A stretch of 64,000 nucleotides of DNA from Osmia lignaria lignaria (GCF_051020975.1 NW_027478170.1:5394001-5458000); one strand, 5' to 3'; shown: positions 51,594 to 63,600, numbered from the stretch's first letter. The notes: generated by a model not told the origin, from the sequence alone. Made by a program: numbers and translations.

Positions 51594-53451
51594 TGCACAG
51601 CTAAGCTGGAAGTGGCATTTGCAGCTCGCAATAGTGCAGAGTTATCTCAAAGAAAGGGGCCACGGTGTTTCTGTATCTCTATTATGTTGGTGCGGCTTCG
51701 GAACTTTTAAATATCTTGATATATCTCGAGAACTACGCATCTGATCAAAAAATATCATAGAACATAAAAAGTAGGAAACTTAATTCTCTACAAAAAAGGT
51801 CTCTTAACATTTTGCCATAGCTCGCTTCGTTTCCGAGATATTTGCAGATTCAGCTCAAAGGAACGGGCCTGACGGACATATTTCGAGATATTTCTTCTTC
51901 TTGTTGTTCTTCTTCTGCACAGCTAAGCTGGAAGTGGCATTCGCAGCTCGCAATAGTGCAGAGTTATCTCAAAGAAAGGGGCCACGGTGTTTCTGTATCT
52001 CTATTATGTTGGTGCGGCTTCGGAACTTTTAAATATCTTGATATATCTCGAGAACTACGCATCTGATCAAAAAATATCATAGAACATAAAAAGTAGGAAA
52101 CTAAATTCTCTACAAATAAAGTCTCTTAACATTTTGCCATAGCTCGCTTCGTTTCCGAGATATTTGCAGATATATCTCAAGGGAAGGGGCCTGACGGACA
52201 TATTTCGAGATATTTCTTCTTCTTTTTGTTCTTCTTCTGCACAGCTAACCTGGAGGTGGCATTTGCAGCTCGCAATAGTGCAGAGTTATCTCAAAGAAAG
52301 GGGCCACGGTGTTTCTGTATCTCTATTATGTTGGTGCGGCTTCGGGTCTTTTAAATATCTTGATATATCTCGAGAACTACGCATCTGATCAAAAAATATC
52401 GTAGAACATAAAAAGTAGGAAACATAATTCTCTACAAAAAAGGTCTCTTAACATTTTGCCATAGCTCGCTTCGTTTCCGAGATATTTGCAGATATATCTC
52501 AAGGGAAGGGGCCTGACGGACATATTTCGAGAGATTTCTTCTTCTTGTTGTTCTTCTTCTGCACAGCTAACCTGGAAGTGGCATTTGCAGCTCGCAATAG
52601 TGCAGAGTTATCTCAAAGAAAGGGGCCACGGTGTTTCTGTATCTCTATTATGTTGGTGCGGCTTCGGGTCTTTTAAATATCTTGATATATCTCGAGAACT
52701 ACGCATCTGATCAAAAAATATCGTAGAACATAAAAAGTAGGAAACATAATTCTCTACAAAAAAGGTCTCTTAACATTTTGCCATAGCTCGCTTCGTTTAC
52801 GAGATATTTGCAGATTTATCTCAAGGGAAGGGGCCTGACGGACATATTTCGAGATATTTCTTCTTCTTGTTGTTCTTCTTCTGCACAGCTAAGCTGGAAG
52901 TGGCATTTGCGGCTCGCACTAGTGCAGAGATATCTCAAGGAAAGGGGCCACGGTGTTTCTGAATCTCTATTATGTTGGTGCGGCTTCGGAACTTTTAAAT
53001 ATCTCGATATATCTCGAAAACTACGCTTCTGATCAAAAAATACCATAGAACGTGAATTGTAGGAAACATAATTCTCTACAAAAAACGTCTCTTAACATTT
53101 TGCCATAGCTCGCTTCGTTTCCGAGATATTTGCAGATTCAGCTCAAAGGAACGGGCCTGACGGACATATTTCGAGATATTTCTTCTTCTTGTTGTTCTTC
53201 TTCTGCACAGCTAAGCTGGAAGTGGCATTTGCGGCTCGCACTAGTGCAGAGATATCTCAAAGAAAGGGGCCACGGTGTTTCTGAATCTCTATTATGTTGG
53301 TGCGGCTTCGGAACTTTTAAATATCTCGATATATATCGAAAACTACGCATCTGATCAAAAAATATCATAGCACATAAAAAGTAGGAAACTTAATTCTCTA
53401 CAAAAAAGGTCCCTTAACATTTTGCCATAGCTCGCTTCGTTTCCGAGATAT

Positions 53452-56347
53452 TTGCAGATTTATCTCAAGGGAAGGGGCCTGACGGACATATTTCGAGATA
53501 TTTCTTCTTCTTGTTGTTCTTCTTCTGCACAGCTAAGCTGGAAGTGGCATTTGCAGCTCGCAATAGTGCAGAGTTATCTCAAAGGAAGGGGCCACGGTGT
53601 TTCTGTATCTCTATTATGTTGGTGCGGCTTCGGAACTTTTAAATATCTTGATATATCTCGAGAACTACGCACCTGATCAAAAAATATCATAGCACATAAA
53701 AAGTAGGAAACTTAATTCTCTACAAAAAAGGTCTCTTAACATTTTGCCATAGCTCGCTTCGTTTCCGAGATATTTGCAGATTTATCTCAAGGGAAGGGGC
53801 CTGACGGACATATTTCGAGATATTTCTTCTTCTTGTTGTTCTTCTTCGGCACAGCTAAGCTGGAAGTGGCATTTGCAGCTCGCAATAGTGCAGAGTTATC
53901 TCAAAGAAAGGGGCGACGGTGTTTCTGTATCTCTATTATGTTGGTGCGGCTTCGGAACTTTTAAATATCTTGATATATCTCGAGAACTACGCATCTGATC
54001 AAAAAATATCATAGAACATAAAAAGTAGGAAACTTAATTCTCTACAAAAAAGTCTGTTAACATTTTGCCATAGCTCGCTTCGTTTTCGAGATATTTGCAG
54101 ATTTATCTCAAGGGAAGGGGCCTGACGGACATATTTCGAGATATTTCTTCTTCTTGTTGTTCTTCTTCTGCACAGCTAAGCTGGAAGTGGCATTTGCGGC
54201 TCGCACTAGTGCAGAGATATCTCAAAGAAAGGGGCCACGGTGTTTCTGAATCTCTATTATGTTGGTGCGGCTTCGGAACTTTTAAATATCTCGATATATC
54301 TCGAAAACTACGCTTCTGATCAAAAAATATCATAGATCGTAAATTGTAGGAAACATAATTCTCTACAAAAAACGTCTCTTAACATTTTGCCATAGCTCGC
54401 TTCGTATCCGAGATATTTGCAGATTCAGCTCAAAGGAACGGGCCTGACGGACATATTTCGAGATATTTCTTCTTCTTGTTGTTCTTCTTCTGCACAGCTA
54501 AGCTGGAAATGGCATTTGCGGCTCGCACTAGTGCAGAGTTATCTCAAAGAAAGGGGCCACGGTGTTTCTGTATCTCTATTATGTTGGTGCGGCTTCGGAA
54601 CTTTTAAATATCTTGATATATCTCGAGAACTACGCATCTGATCAAAAAATATCATAGAACATAAAAAGCAGGAAACTTAATTCTCTACAAATAAGGTCTC
54701 TTAACATTTTGCCATAGCTCGCTTCGTTTCCGAGATATTTGCAGATTGATCTCAAGGGAAGGGGCCTGACGGACATATTTCGAGATATTTCTTCTTCTTG
54801 TTGTTCTTCTTCTGCACAGCTAAGCTGGAAGTGGCATTCGCAGCTCGCAATAGTGCAGAGTTATCTCAAAGAAAGGGGCGACGGTGTTTCTGTATCTCTA
54901 TTATGTTGGTGCGGATTCGGAACTTTTAAATATCTTGATATATCTCGAGAACTACGCATCTGATCAAAAAATATCATAGAACTTAAAAAGTAGGAAACTT
55001 AATTCTCTACAAAAAAGGTCTCTTAACATTTTACTATAGCTCGCTTCGTTTCCGAGATATTTGCAGATTTATCTCAAGGGAAGGGGCCTGACGGACATAT
55101 TTCGAGATATTTCTTCTTCTTGTTGTTCTTCTTCTGCACAGCTAAGCGGGAAGTGGCATTTGCAGCTCGCAATAGTGCAGAGTTATCTCAAAGAAAGGGG
55201 CCACGGTGTTTCTGTATCTCTATTATGTTGGTGCGGCTTCGGAACTTTTAAATATCTTGATATATCTCGAGAACTACGCATCGGATCAAAAAATATCATA
55301 GAACATAAAAAGTAGGAAACTTAATTCGCTACAAATAAAGTCTCTTAACATTTTGCCATAGCTCGCTTCGTTTCCGAGATATTTGCAGATATATCTCAAG
55401 GGAAGGGGCCTGACGGACATATTTCGAGATATTTCTTCTTCTTGTTGTTCTTCTTCTGCACAGCTAAACTGGAAGTGGCATTTCCAGCTCGCAATAGTGC
55501 AGAGTTATCTCAAAGAAAGGGGCCACGGTGTTTCTGTATCTCTATTATGTTGGTGCGGCTTCGGAACTTTTAAATATCTTGATATATCTCGAGAACTACG
55601 CATCTGATCAAAAAATATCATAGAACATAAAAAGTAGGAAACTAAATTCTCTACAAATAAAGTCTCTTAACATTTTGCCATAGCTCGCTTGGTTTCCGAG
55701 ATATTTGCAGATATATCTCAAGGGAAGGGGCCTGACGGACATATTTCGAGATATTTCTTCTTCTTGTTGTTCTTCTTCTGCACAGCTAAACTGGAAGTGG
55801 CATTTCCAGCTCGCAATAGTGCAGAGTTATCTCAAAGAAAGGGGCCACCGTGTTTCTGTATCTCTATTATGTTGGTGCGGCTTCGGAACTTTTAAATATC
55901 TTGATATATCTCGAGAACTACGCATCTGATCAAAAAATATCATAGCACATAAAAAGTAGGAAACTTAATTCTCTACAAAAAAGGTCTCTTAACATTTTGC
56001 CATAGCTCGCTTCGTTTCCGAGATATTTGCAGATTTATCTCAAGGGAAGGGGCCTGACGGACATATTTCGAGATATTTCTTCTTCTTGTTGTTCTTCTTC
56101 TGCACAGCTAAGCTGGAAGTGGCATTTGCAGCTCGCAATAGTGCAGAGTTATCTCAAAGGAAGGGGCCACGGTGTTTCTGTATCTCTATTATGTTGGTGC
56201 GGCTTCGGAACTTTTAAATATCTTGATATATCTCGAGAACTACGCATCTGATCAAAAAATATCATAGAACATAAAAAGTAGGAAACTTAATTCTCTACAA
56301 AAAAGTCTGTTAACATTTTGCCATAGCTCGCTTCGTTTTCGAGATAT
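53452..56347 (+). repeat. Satellite block 9: nine mixed monomers
   Basis: Mixed types. Marks include CATAGCACATAAAAAG in the tails of the monomers at 53130, 53452 and 55705, GCATCGGATC at 55061, and two adjacent GCATTTCCAGC monomers at 55383 and 55705. Monomers at 53774 and 56027 are 321 bp, both ending AAAAAAGTCTGTTAAC and CGTTTTCGAGATAT, and lead into a GAGATATC-class monomer (54095 and, after the truncated unit, 56491). GTTTTCGAG is confined to these contexts. Confidence 0.85.
56035..56172 (+). repeat. Internal duplication within the monomer (representative copy)
   Basis: Within the monomer at 56027, 56035-56060 and 56149-56172 are near-copies in the same orientation, 114 bp apart. Both read TTATCTCAA, then AAGGGGCC, then ACGG; they differ by one base and a 2-nt TG present only in the first (more usual monomers have two base differences). 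The same arrangement is present in nearly all monomers. It suggests that the 322-bp unit was itself built by duplication of a shorter unit. Confidence 0.85.
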
Positions 56348-56490
56348 TTGCAGATTTATCTCAAGGGAAGGGGCCTGACGGACATATTACGAGATATTTC
56401 TTCTTCTTGTTGTTCTTCTTCTGCACAGCTTAATTCTCTACAAAAAAGTCTCTTAACATTTTGCCATAGCTCGCTTCGTTTTCGAGATAT
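56348..56490 (+). repeat. Truncated 143-bp monomer with internal deletion
   Basis: The monomer runs normally for 83 bases to GCACAGCT and then jumps to TAATTCTCTAC, monomer position 262, losing 178 bp (plus one G missing from the tail, as in its neighbours). The junction CACAGCTTAATTC shares CT with both parental flanks (ACAGCT and AAACTTAATT), a 2-bp microhomology. It also has a private CATATTACGAG. It is the only large internal deletion among about 199 monomers. Confidence 0.95.
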
Positions 56491-57134
56491 TTGCAGATTT
56501 ATCTCAAGGGAAGGGGCCTGACGGACATATTTCGAGATATTTCTTCTTCTTGTTGTTCTTCTTCTGCACAGCTAAGCTGGAAGTGGCATTTGCGGCTCGC
56601 ACTAGTGCAGAGATATCTCAAAGAAAGGGGCCACGGTGTTTCTGAATCTCTATTATGTTGGTGCGGCTTCGGAACTTTTAAATATCTCGATATATCTCGA
56701 AAACTACGCTTCTGATCAAAAAATATCATAGAACGTAAATTGTAGGAAACATAATTCTCTACAAAAAACGTCTCTTAACATTTTGCCATAGCTCGCTTCG
56801 TTTCCGAGATATTTGCAGATTTATCTCAAGGGAAGGGGCCTGACGGACATATTTCGAGATATTTCTTCTTCTTGTTGTTCTTCTTCGGCACAGCTAAGCT
56901 GGAAGTGGCATTTGCAGCTCGCAATAGTGCAGAGTTATCTCAAAGAAAGGGGCGACGGTGTTTCTGTATCTCTATTATGTTGGTGCGGCTTCGGAACTTT
57001 TAAATATCTTGATATATCTCGAGAACTACGCATCTGATCAAAAAATATCATAGAACATAAAAAGTAGGAAACTTAATTCTCTACAAAAAAGGTCTCTTAA
57101 CATTTTACTATAGCTCGCTTCGTTTCCGAGATAT
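56491..57134 (+). repeat. Two monomers between the truncated unit and the eleven-monomer HOR
   Basis: The first is a GAGATATC/TGAATCTC monomer with tail GAACGTAAATTG. The second carries CTTCGGCAC and GGGGCGACGG and ends in ATTTTACTATAGC, a tail also seen before the monomer at 55061. Both have the normal 322-bp length. Confidence 0.85.
56530..56703 (+). repeat. Inverted AAATATCTCGA motifs within the monomer (representative copy)
   Basis: In the monomer at 56491, TTTCGAGATATTT (56530-56542) is the reverse complement, at 12 of 13 bases, of AAATATCTCGATA (56680-56692) and, again at 12 of 13, of TATATCTCGAAAA (56691-56703). A further inverted copy, CCGAGATATTTG, spans each monomer boundary. Monomers of the CTTGATATATCTCGAG type carry a weaker match. 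The set could form a hairpin of 11-13 bp or be a protein-binding site; neither is shown. Confidence 0.75.
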
Positions 57135-60100
57135 TTGCAGATTTATCTCAAGGGAAGGGGCCTGACGGACATATTTCGAGATATTTCTTCTTCTTGTTGT
57201 TCTTCTTCTGCACAGCTAAGCTGGAAGTGGCATTTGCAGCTCGCAATAGTGCAGAGTTATCTCAAAGGAAGGGGCCACGGTGTTTCTGTATCTCTATTAT
57301 GTTGGAGCGGCTTCGGAACTTTTAAATATCTTGATATATCTCGAGAACTACGCATCTGATCAAAAAATATCATAGAACATAAAAAGTAGGAAACTTAATT
57401 CTCTACAAAAAAGGTCTCTTAACATTTTGCCATAGCTCGCTTCGTTTCCGAGATATTTGCAGATTTATCTCAAGGGAAGGGGCCTGACGGACATATTTCG
57501 AGATATTTCGTCTTCTTGTTGTTCTTCTTCTGCACAGCTAAGCTGGAAGTGGCATTTGCGGCTCGCACTAATGCAGAGATATCTCAAAGAAAGGGGCCAC
57601 GGTGTTTCTGAATCTCTATTATGTTGGTGCGGCTTCGGAACTTTTAAATATCTCGATATATCTCGAGAACTACGCATCTGATCAAAAAATATCATAGAAC
57701 ATAAAAAGTAGGAAACTTAATTCTCTACAAAAAAGGTCTCTTAACATTTTGCCATAGCTCGCTTCGTTTCCGAGATATTTGCAGATTTATCTCAAGGGAA
57801 GGGGCCTGACGGACATATTTCGAGATATTTCGTCTTCTTGTTGTTCTTCATCTGCACAGCTAAGCTGGAAGTGGCATTTGCAGCTCGCAATAGTGCAGAG
57901 TTATCTCAAAGAAAGGGGCCACGGTGTTTCTGAATCTCTATTATGTTGGTGCGGCTTCGGAGCTTTTAAATATCTCGATATATCTCGAGAAATACGCATC
58001 TGATCAAAAAATATCATAGAACATAAAAAGTAGGAAACTTAATTCTCTACAAAAAAGGTCTCTTAACATTTTGCCATAGCTCGCTTCGTTTCCGAGATAT
58101 TTGCAGATTTATCTCAAGGGAAGGGGCCTGACGGACATATTTCGAGATATTTCTTCTTCTTGTTGTTCTTCTTCGGCACAGCTAAGCTGGAAGTGGCATT
58201 TGCAGCTCGCAATAGTGCAGAGTTATCTCAAAGAAAGGGGCGACGGTGTTTCTGTATCTCTATTATGTTGGTGCGGCTTCGGAACTTTTAAATATCTTGA
58301 TATATCTCGAGAACTACGCATCTGATCAAAAAATATCATAGAACATAAAAAGTAGGAAACTTAATTCTCTACAAAAAAGGTCTCTTAACATTTTGCCATA
58401 CCTCGCTTCGTTTCCGAGATATTTGCAGATTTATCTCAAGGGAAGGAGCCTGACGGACATATTTCGAGATATTTCTTCTTCTTGTTGTTCTTCTTCTGCA
58501 CAGCTAAGCTGGATGTGGCATTTGCGGCTCGCACTAGTGCAGAGTTATTTCAAAGAAAGGGGCCACGGTGTTTCTGTATCTCTATTATGTTGGTGCGGCT
58601 TCGGAACTTTTAAATATCTCGATATATCTCGAAAACTACGCTTCTGATCGAAAAATATCATAAAACATAAATTGTAGGAAACATAATTCTCTACAAAAAA
58701 GGTCTCTTAACATTTTGCCATAGCTCGCTTCGTTTCCGAGATATTTGCAGATATATCTCAAGGGAAGGGGCCTGACGGACATATTTCGAGATATTTCTTC
58801 TTCTTGTTGTTCTTCTTCTGCACAGCTAAGCTGGAAGTGGCATTTGCAGCTCGCAATAGTGCAGAGTTATCTCAAAGATAGGGGCCACGGTGTTTCTGTA
58901 TCTCTATTATGTTGGTGCGGCTTCGGAACTTTTAAATATCTTGATATATCTCGAGAACTACGCATCTGATCAAAAAATATCATAGAACATAAAAAGTAGG
59001 AAACTTAATTCTCTACAAAAAAGGTCTCTTAACATTTTACCATAGCTCGCTTCGTTTCCGAGATATTTGCAGATTTATCTCAAGGGAAGGGGCCTGACGG
59101 ACAGATTTGGAGATATTTCTTCTTCTTGTTGTTCTTCTTCTGCACAGCTAAGCTGGAAGTGGCATTTGCAGCTCGCAATAGTGCAGAGTTATCTCAAAGA
59201 AAGGGGCCACGGTGTTTCTGTATCTCTATTATGTTGGTGCGGCTTCGGAACTTTTAAATATCTCGATATATCTCGAAAACTACGCTTCTGATCGAAAAAT
59301 ATCATAAAACATAAATTGTAGGAAAGATAATTCTCTACAAAAAAGGTCTCTTAACATTTTGCCATAGCTCGCTTCGTTTCCGAGATATTTGCAGATTTAT
59401 CTCAAGGGACGGGGCCTGACGGACATATTTCGAGATATTTCTTCTTCTTGTTGTTCTTCTTCTGCACAGCTAAGCTGGAAGTGGCATTTGCAGCTCGCAA
59501 TAGTGCAGAGTTATCTCAAAGAAAGGGGCGACGGTGTTTCTGTATCTCTATTATGTTGGTGCGGCTTCGGAACTTTTAAATATCTTGATATATCTCGAGA
59601 ACTACGCATTTGATCAAAAAATATCATAGAACATAAAAAGTAGGAAACTTAATTCTCTACAAAAAAGGTCTCTTAACATTTTGCCATACCTCGCTTCGTT
59701 TCCGAGATATTTGCAGATTTATCTCAAGGGAAGGAGCCTGACGGACATATTTCGAGATATTTCTTCTTCTTGTTGTTCTTCTTCTGCACAGCTAAGCTGG
59801 ATGTGGCATTTGCGGCTCGCACTAGTGCAGAGTTATTTCAAAGAAAGGGGCCACGGTGTTTCTGTATCTCTATTATGTTGGTGCGGCTTCGGAACTTTTA
59901 AATATCTCGATATATCTCGAAAACTACGCTTCTGATCGAAAAATATCATAAAACATAAATTGTAGGAAACATAATTCTCTACAAAAAAGGTCTCTTAACA
60001 TTTTGCCATAGCTCGCTTCGTTTCCGAGATATTTGCAGATATATCTCAAGGGAAGGGGCCTGACGGACATATTTCGAGATATTTCTTCTTCTTGTTGTTC

Positions 60101-60676
60101 TTCTTCTGCACAGCTAAGCTGGAAGTGGCATTTGCAGCTCGCAATAGTGCAGAGTTATCTCAAAGATAGGGGCCACGGTGTTTCTGTATCTCTATTATGT
60201 TGGTGCGGCTTCGGAACTTTTAAATATCTTGATATATCTCGAGAACTACGCATCTGATCAAAAAATATCATAGAACATAAAAAGTAGGAAACTTAATTCT
60301 CTACAAAAAAGGTCTCTTAACATTTTACCATAGCTCGCTTCGTTTCCGAGATATTTGCAGATTTATCTCAAGGGAAGGGGCCTGACGGACAGATTTGGAG
60401 ATATTTCTTCTTCTTGTTGTTCTTCTTCTGCACAGCTAAGCTGGAAGTGGCATTTGCAGCTCGCAATAGTGCAGAGTTATCTCAAAGAAAGGAGCCACGG
60501 TGTTTCTGTATCTCTATTATGTTGGTGCGGCTTCGGAACTTTTAAATATCTCGATATATCTCGAAAACTACGCTTCTGATCGAAAAATATCATAAAACAT
60601 AAATTGTCGGAAAGATAATTCTCTACAAAAAAGGTCTCTTAACATTTTGCCATAGCTCGCTTCGTTTCCGAGATAT
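57135..60676 (+). repeat. 3542-bp eleven-monomer HOR unit, copy 1
   Basis: Eleven monomers, 11 x 322 bp, beginning with the GTTGGAGCGGC monomer and the GCACTAATGCAGAGATATC monomer. Inside it, 58101-59388 and 59389-60676 form a nested four-monomer (1288 bp) tandem duplication (GGGGCGACGG; CCATACCTCGC/GGAGCCTGACGG; AAAGATAGGGG; GACAGATTTGGAG). The nested copies differ at a few sites, such as CAAGGGACGGGG near 59408 and GAAAGGAGCC near 60488. Confidence 0.9.
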
Positions 60677-63600
60677 TTGCAGATTTATCTCAAGGGAAGG
60701 GGCCTGACGGACATATTTCGAGATATTTCTTCTTCTTGTTGTTCTTCTTCTGCACAGCTAAGCTGGAAGTGGCATTTGCAGCTCGCAATAGTGCAGAGTT
60801 ATCTCAAAGGAAGGGGCCACGGTGTTTCTGTATCTCTATTATGTTGGAGCGGCTTCGGAACTTTTAAATATCTTGATATATCTCGAGAACTACGCATCTG
60901 ATCAAAAAATATCATAGAACATAAAAAGTAGGAAACTTAATTCTCTACAAAAAAGGTCTCTTAACATTTTGCCATAGCTCGCTTCGTTTCCGAGATATTT
61001 GCAGATTTATCTCAAGGGAAGGGGCCTGACGGACATATTTCGAGATATTTCGTCTTCTTGTTGTTCTTCTTCTGCACAGCTAAGCTGGAAGTGGCATTTG
61101 CGGCTCGCACTAATGCAGAGATATCTCAAAGAAAGGGGCCACGGTGTTTCTGAATCTCTATTATGTTGGTGCGGCTTCGGAACTTTTAAATATCTCGATA
61201 TATCTCGAGAACTACGCATCTGATCAAAAAATATCATAGAACATAAAAAGTAGGAAACTTAATTCTCTACAAAAAAGGTCTCTTAACATTTTGCCATAGC
61301 TCGCTTCGTTTCCGAGATATTTGCAGATTTATCTCAAGGGAAGGGGCCTGACGGACATATTTCGAGATATTTCGTCTTCTTGTTGTTCTTCTTCTGCACA
61401 GCTAAGCTGGAAGTGGCATTTGCAGCTCGCAATAGTGCAGAGTTATCTCAAAGAAAGGGGCCACGGTGTTTCTGAATCTCTATTATGTTGGTGCGGCTTC
61501 GGAGCTTTTAAATATCTCGATATATCTCGAGAAATACGCATCTGATCAAAAAATATCATAGAACATAAAAAGTAGGAAACTTAATTCTCTACAAAAAAGG
61601 TCTCTTAACATTTTGCCATAGCTCGCTTCGTTTCCGAGATATTTGCAGATTTATCTCAAGGGAAGGGGCCTGACGGACATATTTCGAGATATTTCTTCTT
61701 CTTGTTGTTCTTCTTCGGCACAGCTAAGCTGGAAGTGGCATTTGCAGCTCGCAATAGTGCAGAGTTATCTCAAAGAAAGGGGCGACGGTGTTTCTGTATC
61801 TCTATTATGTTGGTGCGGCTTCGGAACTTTTAAATATCTTGATATATCTCGAGAACTACGCATCTGATCAAAAAATATCATAGAACATAAAAAGTAGGAA
61901 ACTTAATTCTCTACAAAAAAGGTCTCTTAACATTTTGCCATACCTCGCTTCGTTTCCGAGATATTTGCAGATTTATCTCAAGGGAAGGAGCCTGACGGAC
62001 ATATTTCGAGATATTTCTTCTTCTTGTTGTTCTTCTTCTGCACAGCTAAGCTGGATGTGGCATTTGCGGCTCGCACTAGTGCAGAGTTATCTCAAAGAAA
62101 GGGGCCACGGTGTTTCTGTATCTCTATTATGTTGGTGCGGCTTCGGAACTTTTAAATATCTCGATATATCTCGAAAACTACGCTTCTGATCGAAAAATAT
62201 CATAAAACATAAATCGTAGGAAACATAATTCTCTACAAAAAAGGTCTCTTAACATTTTGCCATAGCTCGCTTCGTTTCCGAGATATTTGCAGATATATCT
62301 CAAGGGAAGGGGCCTGACGGACATATTTCGAGATATTTCTTCTTCTTGTTGTTCTTCTTCTGCACAGCTAAGCTGGAAGTGGCATTTGCAGCTCGCAATA
62401 GTGCAGAGTTATCTCAAAGATAGGGGCCACGGTGTTTCTGTATCTCTATTATGTTGGTGCGGCTTCGGAACTTTTAAATATCTTGATATATCTCGAGAAC
62501 TACGCATCTGATCAAAAAATATCATAGAACATAAAAAGTAGGAAACTTAATTCTCTACAAAAAAGGTCTCTTAACATTTTACCATAGCTCGCTTCGTTTC
62601 CGAGATATTTGCAGATTTATCTCAAGGGAAGGGGCCTGACGGACAGATTTGGAGATATTTCTTCTTCTTGTTGTTCTTCTTCTGCACAGCTAAGCTGGAA
62701 GTGGCGTTTGCAGCTCGCAATAGTGCAGAGTTATCTCAAAGAAAGGGGCCACGGTGTTTCTGTATCTCTATTATGTTGGTGCGGCTTCGGAACTTTTAAA
62801 TATCTCGATATATCTCGAAAACTACGCTTCTGATCGAAAAATATCATAAAACATAAATTGTAGGAAACATAATTCTCTACAAAAAAGGTCTCTTAACATT
62901 TTGCCATAGCTCGCTTCGTTTCCGAGATATTTGCAGATTTATCTCAAGGGAAGGGGCCTGACGGACATATTTCGAGATATTTCTTCTTCTTGTTGTTCTT
63001 CTTCTGCACAGCTAAGCTGGAAGTGGCATTTGCAGCTCGCAATAGTGCAGAGTTATCTCAAAGAAAGGGGCGACGGTGTTTCTGTATCTCTATTATGTTG
63101 GTGCGGCTTCGGAACTTTTAAATATCTTGATATATCTCGAGAACTACGCATCTGATCAAAAAATATCATAGAACATAAAAAGTAGGAAACTTAATTCTCT
63201 ACAAAAAAGGTCTCTTAACATTTTGCCATACCTCGCTTCGTTTCCGAGATATTTGCAGATTTATCTCAAGGGAAGGAGCCTGACGGACATATTTCGAGAT
63301 ATTTCTTCTTCTTGTTGTTCTTCTTCTGCACAGCTAAGCTGGATGTGGCATTTGCGGCTCGCACTAGTGCAGAGTTATCTCAAAGAAAGGGGCCACGGTG
63401 TTTCTGTATCTCTATTATGTTGGTGCGGCTTCGGAACTTTTAAATATCTTGATATATCTCGAGAACTACGCATCTGATCAAAAAATATCATAGAACATAA
63501 AAAGTAGGAAACTTAATTCTCTACAAAAAAGCTCTCTTAACATTTTACCATAGCTCGCTTCGTTTCCGAGATATTTGCAGATTTATCTCAAGGGAAGGGG

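Larger units (their letters stand above)
50202..53451 (+). repeat. Satellite block 8: six-monomer HOR tagged by a 15-bp insertion
   Basis: Monomers at 51505, 51842, 52164, 52486, 52808 and 53130 (1947 bp, 6 x 322 plus 15) are matched on their left by 50202, 50539, 50861 and 51183 (1303 bp, 4 x 322 plus 15). Shared marks are the 15-bp insertion, GGCATTCGCAGC, GTTTACGAGATAT and TACCATAGAACGTGAATTG. The left copy lacks two monomers. Monomers 52164 and 52486 (both CTAACCTGG or CTAACCTGGAGG, CGGGTC) are themselves adjacent near-copies. Confidence 0.88.

Noticed and set aside
56053..56090. Hammerhead ribozyme, which some satellites encode (CTGACGGAC resembles CTGANGA)
   Set aside because: The core would need CTGANGA and a later GAAA flanked by stems. 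The sequence is CTGACGG, and I could not find a matching GAAA with complementary stems.
56060..56100. CENP-B box in TTTCGAGATATTTCTTC
   Set aside because: The TTCG and the following A fit the box, but the essential CGGG half is TCTT. No other stretch in the monomer fits better.
13510..61237. Minus-strand open frames of 76-111 codons, for example 15013-15348, 13510-13740 and 61007-61237
   Set aside because: They are the antisense of the same monomer, open only where particular substitutions remove a stop. Distribution follows monomer class, not selection.
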